From Ophiothrix spiculata (taxonomy: Eukaryota > Echinodermata > Ophiuroidea > Amphilepidida > Ophiotrichidae): a stretch of DNA of 35,091 nt. Where the stretch lies: the NCBI GenBank assembly GCA_000969725.1, contig JXSR01S010179.1; one strand, written 5' to 3'. A program made the position numbers and the translations under genes. The notes beneath the pieces are model-generated. The model was given only the letters and a program-made list of their open reading frames with translations, was not told where the DNA came from and did no database searches. Below, piece by piece: positions 11,634 to 22,027 of the stretch; the stretch's first letter is position 1; every line of letters begins with the position of its first letter.

Positions 11634-11880
11634 GACAGAAAGTTGTTAGAAAACACAACATGGCTAAATATCACACCTGGAAAAGGGGGTTACAAGGTGA
11701 CCTGTAAAAAAGCCAACGCTTTATGTAACATTAATCATGCAGTGCGTCTCAAAACATGCAATAGAATCTTGACTTCATGTTTGTCCAAATATCCATGGGC
11801 AGATCAGCTACAGGCAGGTGAGAGGCTCTTAACAACTCCCTGTTAACATTGGAAAATTCAAAACGTTTCACTTGTTACTT
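11634..11880. repeat. Direct repeat A, copy 2
   Basis: Second copy of the unit at 10998-11240, about 640 bp downstream in the same orientation. The most conserved core is GTCTCAAAACATGCAATAGA. Confidence 0.8.
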
Positions 11881-11926
11881 GTACACAATTTTCTGATCAT
11901 ATTTTGATGCACACAAATTTATCACC

Positions 11927-12220
11927 AAATAATATCTTGTTTAACCCTTTCAATCCTGAATTGCAATATAGGTGTATATAGCACATACGGAATTAATTCA
12001 CACTCAATTCAAATTGGAACGCCTGAGCGTTCTCTCGTAAGCTCCTTTGGAAACACTCAGGTGTTTTATCGGATTGAAAAGGTTAAAGCAAGTTTTAAGT
12101 TGAAATAGTTTTAATTTTGTGACAAAAACATTTTTGTGTCAGTAGATTTTTACATCATCTGTATCATTTGCAAAGTACAGTACCTTACAATGGGCAGAGT
12201 TTATTTTGATGAAGGCATAG
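11927..12220. repeat. Direct repeat B, copy 1 (interrupted)
   Basis: The outer parts (11927-11944 and 12083-12220) match 12661-12798, with shared blocks such as GCAAGTTTTAAGTTGAAATA and ATCATCTGTATCATTTGC. Copy 1 is split by a TTAA-flanked MITE. It also carries about 18 extra bases near 12180. Confidence 0.85.
11945..12082. mobile_element. 138-bp MITE with TTAA target duplication
   Basis: The termini are CCCTTTCAATCC and GGATTGAAAAGG (11 of 12 complementary), flanked by TTAA at 11941-11944 and 12083-12086. TTAA targets are used by piggyBac and Kolobok transposons. Repeat B copy 2 has an uninterrupted TTAA at exactly this point (12678-12681), which serves as the empty site. There is no coding capacity. 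Confidence 0.85.
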
Positions 12221-12229
12221 GCGAATATA

Positions 12230-12661
12230 TGTGACCCGTCATATCGAAAGGTACCTTAATACCAGCATAGTAAATTACGAGATACAGGCCATTGAAGCTG
12301 GGTATAGCCAAAAATCACGTCCAAGGTCGAATTTCTAATTTCATTAGAAACATTGCCTTTGAAGTGTATTCTTTCATATTAATCAGGTTCTAACATCCAA
12401 AATATAAGACAAATGTTTTAAAAAACGAGATAAAATTCCTTTTTCCATTCAAGGTTTACCAGTTCAGAAACTTTAAACTTGACTATAGTTTTCTGAATCG
12501 GCCCGACGCCTTTTACCAATTTGGATGCAACTTTGCAATCAAACATCCAATAACCAAAAGCAAGATGTCATTTTAAAGCTTAAAATATAACCTTTTAGAT
12601 GAGACCTAAAAATTAATTTTTTGGGGGACCCTTAAGGTACCTTTTGATATGATGGGTCACA
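12230..12661. mobile_element. GTGACCC-family MITE, full-length copy
   Basis: The left terminus begins GTGACCCGTCATATCGAAAG and the right terminus reverse-complemented begins GTGACCCATCATATCAAAAG. They agree at 26 of the first 28 positions, including a following GTACCTTA. About 430 bp with no transposase frame. It sits exactly between the two copies of direct repeat B. No clean target duplication was found, so the superfamily is unassigned. Confidence 0.85.
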
Positions 12662-12798
12662 AATAATATCTCGTTGTTTAAAGCAAGTTTTAAGTTGAAA
12701 TAGTTTTATTTTAGTGACAAAAACATTTTTGTATGAGTAGATTTTTACATCATCTGTATCATTTGCAAAGTACAGAGTTCAATTTGATGAAGGCATAG
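12661..12798. repeat. Direct repeat B, copy 2 (empty site)
   Basis: Uninterrupted counterpart of 11927-12220. It begins at the right edge of the GTGACCC MITE, and the TCAC just before it is also found before copy 1, so part of that terminus may have been duplicated with the unit. Confidence 0.85.
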
Positions 12799-13838
12799 AC
12801 ATTTTTCTTACAATGTTACAGTGTATGAGATATTTTCATGGTGTGATGTTGGATTGTGCTCTGCATAAAATTTTGAACCTGAAATAGTACATGCAGATGC
12901 AAATTTACTCTTGTGTTAAATTAACAGATGTTAAACTTTACTACATTTCATGGTATTAAATTACCACTTAGTAAGAAATGATCATTTTATGAATGAAATG
13001 CTTTGCTGCATATGAAATTCATGAAATATTTTCTGAAATCATGTGACTTTTATGAAAATAGTCATCAGGAATAATTAAGAATAGAAATAGTAATTAGTAA
13101 GCTTATCAGTACAAGAAACACATACACATTTAAGATAAAAATAATTTTGAAATCATCAACAATATTTGATATGAACTTAATAATGGTGTGGTGCCAGCTA
13201 CTAATAAATATGAAAGGATAATTATATCTTACAAAAATGATGTTAACCCTTGTAATAATTGCAAGCTTAATATTATTTGACATTAGCAGGCCAAGGTCAA
13301 TTTTCTCTTGCTTTCTTGTTAATTTAGGTTCATTAAGATTTAAGCTTAAAGAGATAGCTTTTGTAATTAAAGGCCAAGAGCAAAATTAATATTTGTATGG
13401 TCAGTGCATCTTTTAGAAATAAATTTGAAATACTATGTGATGGTCAGGTACCTAAGATAAATGATAAAATATTAAGAGACTCTGATTGAATCAGAGAGGC
13501 AGAAAATTTGTAAATTTAAGTTAGCTTCATTTCTAGGAGATGAAAATATTTGGTGATATCTAGGTGATGGTAAACTGTTTGACCAGCCTGTGATATTATG
13601 CGAATATATACCAACTTGAAGATATTTGGTTAAAACAATGGACCTGAAGTAACTAAAACCTCCAAAGTAAAATAAAACTGTAGTTTTCAATCCAGAGATC
13701 CGAATAAACAAAGTCAGTGTGTGTTTGTTTTGTATACTGCATTACAGCTTTTCAAAATATTGTTGAAAATATTTCCAATCACATGATTGTGTTTTCACCA
13801 ACCAGCTCTCTTGTCTTAGGTCTGTTAATGCAGTATTA
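12799..13838. other. AT-rich DNA, no supported gene
   Basis: Two minus-strand open frames of 72 and 79 codons (13065-13283, 13472-13711) have no recognised motif and no convincing splice context. No repeats were seen. Confidence 0.45.
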
Positions 13839-13840
13839 TA

Positions 13841-14494
13841 TGTCAAGGGGGTATCAAAAAGTTTTAAACTTTACCCAGAAGAAATAGCGCCAAGAGCAAA
13901 ATTGTATTATGAGATGCTTTAGGCATCTTTGTATAGGCAATGTACAAATTTACACATTTCTCCCACTTTTAACTGACTTTCTACAGACTATTATTGTAGG
14001 GATCCTCTGTTTTGGAAAAAAGCTGATTTTATATTTCAATGAAAATCAACAATTTCAGGTCGGCCATTATTTGTTGTGACATCATTCATGGACCAATTTC
14101 CATAATATTGGTATCAATGGATAGAGGAAACTATATCCTTTACTATGGTATCAAACAATTAAACTTTGGTGGTGCCAATAAGATTTTCTGGGCCTTGTAA
14201 CCCTTCAAATGAAGAGATTTAATTACGCCGCATCTCTCAATTTCCTCCATAAATCTTATATTTTAAGCGAGTAGGTATATGTCTTCAATCGCCACCTGTA
14301 AAGTAATTAAAAGTACTTATGATACAATTTCTGCACCATAATGTACATAAAGACGGCTGACTATTCTGACAAAATTTCATTGATATAGCTCAATCCCTTN
14401 NNNNNNNNNNNNNNNNNNNNNNNNNNNNNNNNNNNNNNNNNNNNNNNNNTCAATCCCTTCTGGGTAAAGTTTAAAACTTTTTGATACCCCCTCG
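13841..14494. mobile_element. Mariner-like non-autonomous element with gap
   Basis: A 35-bp inverted repeat beginning GGGGGTATCAAAAAGTTTTA is identical at 13847-13881 and, inverted, at 14457-14491. Just outside are TA at 13839-13840 and CG|TA at 14493-14496, consistent with a TA target. The CGAGGGGGTATCAAAAAGT-type end resembles Tc1/mariner termini. The interior has no transposase frame. The element contains the 50-N gap at 14400-14449. Confidence 0.75.
14400..14449. other. Assembly gap (50 N)
   Basis: Fifty Ns flanked by the same 10-mer TCAATCCCTT at 14390-14399 and 14450-14459. The two contigs probably overlap, so the true gap may be zero. Confidence 0.95.
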
Positions 14495-14675
14495 TATATA
14501 TATTTTGTAATATATTTCTTTATGACAACATTCTGCCATCAACTTAGAGCTCTAATACTTATGCATAATATTCAGACTTTTAATGCATTAATGCATGCCA
14601 AGATGAATTTTTACATAAATTCAGAAATACTAAGAGGAATATAACCTATGGTACCTCATGATAGTGTATCTATGT

Positions 14676-15043
14676 AAGGCAAAAACAAAAAACAAGTTTG
14701 TTTACCGTGCGCCGCGCGCATTTCGTTTTTGCGTCATATATTTGCGCATTTCATTTTCTTATTTGATATTGTAGAAAACAAAAATAAAAATAGCCAATTT
14801 GATAAAAAGAACGGGGAAAATTGCAAAATTTTTACTAAAGAAGTGTTTTCTTTTCAACAAAATCTTGAAACCGGACAGGTTTCTTACTGAAAAAATCATT
14901 ACCCATGCGGATTTTCAATCAAAATTTGCCTTTGCACCTCTTGAAAGAATACATAAAAATGAATACAAAATAAAATAAAAAAACGCATTTCGCATTTAGG
15001 TTTTTTGACCACCTACAGGAAACAAACTTTTTTTTTTGCCTTA
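14676..15043. mobile_element. MITE with AGGCAAAAA termini
   Basis: The left end reads TAAGGCAAAAAC...AAGTTTGTTT, and the right end reverse-complemented reads TAAGGCAAAAAAAAAAGTTT, then GTTTCC. The ends are compatible with a TA (or TAA/TTA) target. The interior is rich in CGCATTTCG-type words, so CpG is locally high (GCGCCGCGCGC near 14710). About 370 bp, non-coding. Confidence 0.7.
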
Positions 15044-15466
15044 TAGCTTAGAACATTTCTCCCTGGTCCTCCTAAAGTAGGACATTCATGTTACCTCCTA
15101 ATGTATATTCATCACTCGCCATCCCTCATTCCATTTCACTGGCCCATGAGATAGATAAATGTGTCAAATATTACAGAATACCCGCTATGTCATGATTACA
15201 CATTTTGAATCATCGTAATTGCAATTTCTAGCATGACTTAATTCAGTATATATTTGGTTTCATGTACTTATAAGCTTTACTTTGAGTAAGCTTAACTGAT
15301 GTGATACATTTTTTTCTCAAATAATGTACTGAAAACATGAACTTCATAAAAGTAGTTTGAATGATCAAACTGTAGTATATTATGTATCTTTTGTGCTGTT
15401 TTAAGACACCATATCTAATACATTTAGACCAAAAGGTTCATATTTTAAACAACATAGATAGATAAC

Positions 15467-15551
15467 ATCATGAGTCATTTCTCTAAAAATAAATACAAAT
15501 TAAGAGGCATTTCTAAGTGACTAACCAACAAGGCACATGCTAAATTAAACA
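15467..15551. repeat. Diverged direct repeat, copy 1
   Basis: Pairs with 15746-15823. The shared core includes ATGAGTCATTT, AAATTAAGAG and CTAACCAACAAGGCA. The unit is of unknown nature. Confidence 0.65.
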
Positions 15552-15745
15552 TTTAAGCTTTATATTAATTTAAAGGCCTAGCTGTAATGTCACATTTTAT
15601 ATCTTTCAAATATATACACAAAAAGCATAATATTTAAAATGTTATAAAATAATAAAACCATAGTATTTAATGCTCATGTATATAGTAGTTACTGTCAGAT
15701 TCAACCAAACACTTCAAAGGTTCACGCTTTGGACAACATCTGTGG

Positions 15746-15823
15746 ACATGAGTCATTTGTCCAAAAATAACGAAAAATTAAGAGAAGTGAGTTACTAACC
15801 AACAAGGCATGCTCTAATCTAAC
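15746..15823. repeat. Diverged direct repeat, copy 2
   Basis: Counterpart of 15467-15551, about 280 bp downstream in the same orientation. It is followed by TTTTTCCCTGGTTCTAGG, which loosely resembles sequence near 15055. Confidence 0.65.
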
Positions 15824-15895
15824 GTGTAATTTTTCCCTGGTTCTAGGTACCATAGGACATATATATTTACCATGTAGCTGTGGTTACACTGGTAT

Positions 15896-15909
15896 CCCTG
15901 GCGCCAGGG
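15896..15909. repeat. Perfect 14-bp G+C-rich palindrome
   Basis: CCCTGGCGCCAGGG reads identically on both strands and includes a central GGCGCC. It is unusual in this AT-rich context. It could be a protein-binding palindrome or chance. Confidence 0.6.
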
Positions 15910-16706
15910 TTTTCCATATAATGATGACTCATTTTTTAATACAAATTTCTGTGACAATAAATGATGTGGTTTTTTTACAAAAGCTGTGAATGTTACCTTG
16001 ACTTTTTAAGAGACCTGGGGGAGTCAGATTCATTTATTTCTGAATTGATTGCAATTTTGTCACATTTTTTTTAAAGGAATGATTTTACGTGATTTTTCAT
16101 TTTAATGTTGGAAAACCCATTTAGTATTAATGTTAAGTATAATCATATATAGCTATTTCCCTTGATGTGGTGTTTTTGAGGTAAAATAACAAATAACATA
16201 TGCTTCATCTCAAATCCTAATTTTTTGAAGATACTTTATATAACTCATTTTTATTATCGATATTTTGATCATAACTCCTTTAAATATATCCAAGGAAATG
16301 AAACTTTTTTTCATCTTTGATAATATAATGCAAGAAAGTTTTGTATCCACTAGAGGAATTTCGCTATTTGAAAAAATGAAAAATGAAACAAGACCTTCTT
16401 CAAAATCCTTCTCCTTCTGAATATGTAAAATTACCAGTTTGAGAGTATTTTAAAGTATAATTATACATGTTCAGAGTTATTTTAGAGGAATACAAGTTCC
16501 TCATCTGGATTGTTGACAATAGGATGTGATGCCAGTATTTTAGTAGTCAGATGCAGCAATTTTGTGCTGGGTTTGTGACTGCAGATGTTTCTGTTTATCT
16601 GACCATAATATGAATACAAATTTACTGGTATTACACAAACTGAATCAGATGCCAAAAATTGAAACATGCTCATTCTTTTCATAAATGAAATAACCAGCCC
16701 AGCTTT

Positions 16707-16847
16707 TTACACTTTTTCATTGTCAAAGTCACTGTTTAGTCCCACTGCTTCCAGCGGAGCAATATACACATCAAATGAAGTGGCACAAATTTGATTAAGC
16801 TTAAACAAAAACTGGGTGTTGGGGTGGAAAGTGATTTTGATCGGAGT
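16707..16847 (-). CDS. Candidate terminal exon (unrecognised), 46 codons plus stop
   Basis: On the minus strand a moderate acceptor (GTATTGCTGGTCATACCAG) is followed by an open frame from 16847 to TAA at 16709-16707. It begins TPIKITFHPNTQF, continues through ICATSFDVYIAPLEAVGLNS and ends DFDNEKV. The mix of hydrophobic and acidic residues is protein-like and the G+C is above background. The phase (0) matches the end of the candidate exon at 17933-17872. After the stop the same frame stays open for about 70 more codons (to 16482), so a decayed ORF is an alternative. No family is recognised. Confidence 0.3.
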   Translation of the reverse strand, partial: TPIKITFHPNTQFLFKLNQICATSFDVYIAPLEAVGLNSDFDNEKV

Positions 16848-17662
16848 CTGGTATGACCAGCAATACAAACATCTTGATGAGATGATTTAATATAAGATGT
16901 GTGTCATGAGCATACAGATGTGAATGGTGTGACTGGAACTGGCTGTGGAAATTGATGGTGAATTTATGTTTGCTATAACTATTAGATAGAGCTAATATAA
17001 AGTGAGAGATTTATGTTTGCTATTTTTGTTAGTCTGAGTAGGCAAATTGATCAAAGTCTGTGTGTAGGAATTCACTCTTAAAGTCTTGAGAGTTGAGAAG
17101 ACTTTTTGAAGATGCTGGCACTTTCTAACAATGCAAGTTGAATTATCACATCATCACTCAGATGCAAAAGAATTGTAGGCCTACCTTTTTTTTTCAAATT
17201 GCACAAATCTTTTTTGTGCCAAAACCAATTTATGTATTTAATTCATTTCTTTTATTAAATAATAACCAATTTGAATTAGACATGTGTGCTAAGACTTGCT
17301 ATATTATTTCAAAATAGTTATAGAATAATCAACTATTTTTATTTTCAACTATTTTTGAGTTCATATCGTATTATTTGTTATAATACAAAAAAATCTTACA
17401 GTGAACAAGGATACAAGTTTTACATAATTTTTATGGAATTCCATAATATTCAAGTATTTTCCTGTAAAGAAATGTACAGTTTTTGGTGTGAAACATTCTA
17501 TTTTGTACAGTTTCGTTTTTTTTCTATACTCATCCACTGAACATACATGAGTTGAACAAAAATGTTGCAAAATAAAATTCAGAAAATCAACACCATGGTC
17601 CGTTCCTGGCTTTTTGTTTCGGCTTGATAGCCACCTGCATATCCACGATATTGTATATCACC

Positions 17663-17695
17663 CTCTGACCCAGATAAATCAATCACAAATGACCA
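17663..17695. repeat. Core of diverged duplication, copy 1
   Basis: CTGACCCAGATAAATCAATC and the following ACAAATGACCA match 18246-18279 with a few substitutions. Weaker similarity extends on both sides. Confidence 0.5.
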
Positions 17696-17871
17696 TGTCG
17701 CCAGATACATCTGCGCTGATAACTGTTAACAAATGTCATGGTTTTTATCTTGATCATACCTTTCACCATACTTCAGAATGGGGCAGGGGCAGCCCTCAGA
17801 GTACCAACCTCCCTACTAATGTTTAAAAAAAATCAGAAAGAAGATTTTTTGATTCAAAGTCCGAAACTTAC

Positions 17872-17933
17872 TCTCAAAAGGGACAGTAGATTCTGATCCT
17901 GGTGTCTCAAGTAATGGATTTCAATCCTGAAAC
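17872..17933 (-). CDS. Candidate 62-nt exon with strong splice sites
   Basis: On the minus strand the acceptor is TCAAGTGTCTTTTCAG and the donor is AGA|GTAAGT, both close to consensus. After two bases that complete a split codon, one frame stays open for 20 codons (FRIEIHYLRHQDQNLLSLLR) and ends on a codon boundary. The other two frames contain stops. Phases agree with candidate exons on either side (18960-18835 upstream, 16847-16707 downstream). No domain is recognised. Confidence 0.35.
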
Positions 17934-18245
17934 CTGAAAAGACACTTGACATTTTGTAGTGTTGAAATTTAATTGAATCATACTTGTGAAGCATCCTTGT
18001 GATTTTTTGAAAAGACAAAAAAGGATACATGTAAATAGAGCAAATTGTATTAAAGAAATTATGTTTAAGGAATCAAATTTTGGATGACCATTGGCCATAA
18101 ATAAACAAAAAACTTATGTTAAGAATAGATAAGATCTTTTTTGAGATTACAAATTTTGAAACATCTTCTTCATTCTGTTACAACCCCTTTTTGATTTTCT
18201 GACATGTATTTTCACCTACATACACATGGTGTAAATATCTCGCTC

Positions 18246-18279
18246 AATCTGACCCAGAAAAATCAATCAAAAATGACCA
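18246..18279. repeat. Core of diverged duplication, copy 2
   Basis: Counterpart of 17663-17695 about 580 bp away. An acceptor/donor pair bounding a 26-nt segment (18332-18357, TTTTTTCAG ... CCG|GTGAGT) lies just downstream on plus and could be a microexon or coincidence. Confidence 0.5.
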
Positions 18280-18834
18280 AATGAATACATCTTTACCCTT
18301 TAACAATAAAGATATTGTCATATTTTTTCAGCCATCTCACTTATCTTGTCCTTTCCGGTGAGTTGTCTCTAAGCAGGTGGGGTAGTCAAGTATACCAGTG
18401 TTCAGTACTGTCAATAAAAATGTGTGCATCTTTTTCAATCAATTTTATGCTCAAATCTATAAATATTATGTTTAAGAGCTGATACTTTATAAAATCTACA
18501 AAAATTCCTATGGACAAGTGGTGTTTTTCATCTCTATTCAATGAATTGCCTTATCATTTAAATTTTATGAAACATGACCCTTTTTATTTTAAATTTTGTC
18601 AATGCTACTATCATGTTTTGTGTGGATGCTGACTTTCCATTCTCCTTTACCTTTATTGGACCGAGTGTACTCTAGGTCCCATCCAGATGTATCATTAGAT
18701 ACATCAGTAGCATTTTTACATTGATAATTGCCATCTCAGTACTGAGTCCAGTCTTAATACAATAAGCTTTAGTTTTTTTGGCTTTTATCTCTATCTTTCA
18801 ATTATATTGAAGTATCCCCTCATCATCTTCCTAC

Positions 18835-18960
18835 TTGGCAGCAGCAGCCCATCAAGAAAATTTCCTGTCTTGTCTTTAATAATTGCCTCTGTAGCTTGCT
18901 TAATAATTGCCTCTGTAGCTTGCCTTAATACCTGGATGTGCTCGTCTGATGATGATTTCA
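18835..18960 (-). CDS. Candidate 126-nt exon with in-frame tandem duplication
   Basis: On the minus strand the acceptor is GCTTGACCTTTCAAG. The frame, after two bases of a split codon, reads KSSSDEHIQVLR, then QATEAIIK twice, then DKTGNFLDGLLLP, and ends one base into a codon at CCAA|GTAGGA, a usable but not strong donor. A perfectly in-frame 24-bp duplication (18881-18928 region) encodes the doubled octapeptide. Ignoring the donor, the same frame runs to a stop near 18791. The phase agrees with the exon at 17933. No family is recognised; an uncharacterised host protein or repeat-derived frame are both possible. Confidence 0.3.
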
Positions 18961-19562
18961 CTTGAAAGGTCAAGCTTTAATGTAAAACTCAATTTGCCTC
19001 CAATTTGTTGGACACTTATTGGCTACTTTAGTTGACATAAGTTGATACACCTGGACATTTACTATTCACTGTTTGTTAGCATTTAGGCATCTGGACAATT
19101 GAGCAGTTTGACTAAACATTGAGTTCCTTAGGGTTGAGTTCTCTTGAAGACATATTTTATCTTTTTCATACAATCTTTAATGAAATTATTACAAAACAAT
19201 TTACAATTTTAAGTAGACTTATTTTGTAGAAGCTAAAAAGGTGTCTGATCTGATTTTCCAAAATTATGATTTCATATTTATCTCATGGTGTTGATTTATT
19301 GAGGAATTAATATTAAATTCAGGACAGTCATTTGGATATATAAAGCAATTATGTGAATCGTAGGGACCCAGATACTCTTCCATATATAATCATGCTCAAT
19401 TAATAAACCTGTATATTCAGTTTAGTTGATTCTACACTTTGAGATCAAGTCCCCAAATGTTTTGAATGTCTTCACTTGGTAAGTGAAAAAATCAACAGCA
19501 TTCCCATAATTTACATATTTCCACTCGATTTGATGCCACAAACACTGCCATAAACAATTCAC

Positions 19563-19584
19563 CTTTCATTTCATTTTCACCCCG
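19563..19584 (-). CDS. Candidate 22-nt microexon
   Basis: On the minus strand an acceptor (GAATTGTTCATTTTACAG) and donor (AAAG|GTGAAT) bracket seven codons plus one base (RGENEMK). The phase fits 21547-21513 upstream and 18960-18835 downstream. It is too short to support alone. Confidence 0.15.
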
Positions 19585-20298
19585 CTGTAAAATGAACAAT
19601 TCATCACAAGCTCTTCCAGCAAGTCACACGTAACTGATACGGTTTGTCGGTGTCTTGTGTGATGTCATGTTTATTTAGTCATTTAATACTTTGAAGATGA
19701 CTTAGTAACTTAACTGTTTTTTTCACTAATTGATGTAGCAAGATAAACATTCTAGACACACAGAAGTGGTTTGCTCAGTGCAGAGATGAATTAATCATGC
19801 ATTTATGGTGTGAAACTGACTAGTATATATATACACTTGACAATGGGCAGCTCAGCTAATTATATGAAGGGAGTTAATAATTTCTATATTCAAATTTATA
19901 CACTCAAATTATGAATGCAACTACTAGTTTATTGAATAATAAAAGTACATCGAATGTTGACATTTGAAAATTTTGTTTTCTAAATTAGAATTTTATATAT
20001 TTGTTATGCTCCATGAAAACAATTGAGGTAATACATATGTACACAAACATGCAGACTTGGATACTGTATGACTTAAATTTGTGATGGTTTAATTAACAAA
20101 TTGTGTGACTGTTTTAATATAACGAAGGTGGTGTAAAATGTCATGAAATTCAGTACCAAAAAAAATTATTTATGTATGACTTTCATTTCAAGATGTTTGA
20201 ATTGTGAAATAAAATAGGCATATTAACGTGTGTATTTATATACTACTGATATTTACTCACAATTTAATAAAGCTTAATGCCATCAGAAATAATCGCAT

Positions 20299-20365
20299 GT
20301 GAATTCTTCAAAGCACCGAAATATTGACAAATGAATTCTTCAAAGCATCCAAAATAGTTACAAAT
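20299..20365. repeat. Two-unit 33-34-bp tandem repeat
   Basis: TGAATTCTTCAAAGCA at 20300 recurs at 20332, followed by similar AAATA...ACAAAT tails. The units differ at several positions. Confidence 0.75.
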
Positions 20366-20779
20366 ACATATCCCATAATTGAAAAAGGAAATTGGCTAAG
20401 GTAGTTGACCAACATCAAAAGGAGAGTTTTGACCATTCTCAATATTTAATCAACATGATCAAATAGCTATATTCAATCACAGCAAATTAGTTGGAATGAA
20501 ATGGTCGGCTTAATTGTCATCTGTCAGACATTGGGTTTGACATATGGCTAGTTTCCCTGAGTCCAGTCACAATGTTTAGCTTGTATTTTGCCTGCAGAGA
20601 CAATGTAAACCATTTATCAATCCTTGTGATGATCAAGTTGCTCTCCTTAATTAAGATTACATGGGGTTGAATGTTTTGTTTACTTCTGTAGACTGGGTAT
20701 TAAATGGTGTAGATAGTTACTGCCCACTGAAGATGGTATCGTCCTTTTCTTGTATTTTGTTCTGTGCAATAATCACTTG

Positions 20780-20910
20780 TTAGGCCAAGTAACAAAAATA
20801 ACCAGTTGATCGGCCAGACTTTTCTGAAAAGTTGGTGAGGGAGGCCCTTATTATTTGTTATTTTGTTATTTTTTCCAGATGGTCGTCATGTCCAAGATGG
20901 CTACCATAAC
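20780..20910 (+). mobile_element. Harbinger-like MITE fragment (left end)
   Basis: TTA followed by GGCCAAGTAA at 20783 begins a stretch that aligns with the left ~110 bp of the 23265 element, including TCCAAGATGGC near its end. The right terminus is missing. Confidence 0.65.
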
Positions 20911-21512
20911 ATATTTGAAGATGATTTTATGGTATTTTTAAGTTATTAAAGTGCAATGAGGATCCTGTCCACTTGTCAATACCAATTAAAACGTGTTTTA
21001 TTGATTTTTTATACAACATTACTTCTGTTAGAGACATCAGTTTCCTGTTATGTCCTTATATGTTTTGGAAAACTGTATATAAAATATATTCACATGATAC
21101 TAGTGTATTTCATATTATATATTTTTTCTTCTGGAGTTATATGAAAGATATACTTAGATATTCATACATTGTCATAGTATACGTACACTAAATTTAAAGT
21201 ATTTTATTGTGAAATATATTGACCATCATTTCGTAGCTGTTTCTTGTTAATCAAAAGAAGGTTGTTTTCTTGTTTTGGCTTTACTTGGAGCGCATATTTA
21301 TCGACAGTGTAATGACTGACTCATTACCAGCACGGTGGTCTATTTGTGATATAGTGATTACTTTCTACTGAAGATAGGTACATTGTGTATTTGTTGCATT
21401 TCAAAAAACAATAAAATCTGTGTGATACTGTTATCTCAATTCAGGAGTGTAGACACATGTAATAGAAATAATTAATAATTATAAAAATATAATTATTCCA
21501 CACCATGCTTAC

Positions 21513-21547
21513 CCTTTGGTGGGAGAAAACAACCAAATGTGGAAAAA
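21513..21547 (-). CDS. Candidate 35-nt exon
   Basis: On the minus strand a strong acceptor (AATTCTTAATTTTACTTAG) and strong donor (AAAGG|GTAAGC) bracket 35 nt. The chain-compatible reading gives 11 codons (FPHLVVFSHQR) ending on a codon boundary. All three frames are open, so coding evidence is minimal; support comes from splice signals and phase. Confidence 0.18.
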
Positions 21548-22027
21548 CTAAGTAAAATTAAGAATTATTGACAGAAATCAGGAAACAAGTCCTTTCAGAT
21601 CATAATCCTAATTGGTGAATATGAGATTGGTTTAAGCGTTGCTAAACTCTAATCTAGACACATACCTGCATCAATAGAATGAATTGTTATATATTGATGG
21701 TCTGCTTCAGACTGGCTGTCAAACACAATCTAATTTGATAACAACATTGATTTAACATGTCCAGTTAGCCGTGTGTCCTTTCCTGACCAGCGCTTGTGTC
21801 AGATTTGAGGGTTTTCCACTCTATCAATGTCTTGCAGAATAAATATCTTGTCTCCTTAATTAGGTTAGCCCTACAAAGATGTTGAATGTTTTATTGACAT
21901 ATGTACAAGGTAATTTGAACTTTAGAGTTAGGTTTTCTTTGCTCCTAAACATGATTTTGGTAAGTAGTAGACTAATTTATCAAAGATCACTTACAGAAAT
22001 GTATGTTAGATAAAATGATAAGCTCTT

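Noticed and set aside
11023..11846. Similar open frames in both copies of direct repeat A
   Set aside because: They are short, frame-shifted relative to each other by indels, and resemble no protein. The shared signal is nucleotide duplication, not coding conservation.
11927..12798. Repeat B pair as LTRs of a small retroelement
   Set aside because: The sequence between them is a TIR element with no primer-binding site, polypurine tract or coding sequence. The repeats lack TG...CA ends.
14390..14459. TCAATCCCTT on both sides of the N run as a target-site duplication
   Set aside because: The duplicate abuts Ns within a terminal repeat; a failed contig overlap explains it better.
16482..16706. 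Continuation of the minus-strand frame beyond the TAA at 16707
   Set aside because: The open stretch to 16482 is protein-like, but there is no splice or start evidence. Kept only as a note that the candidate exon may be part of a decayed longer ORF.
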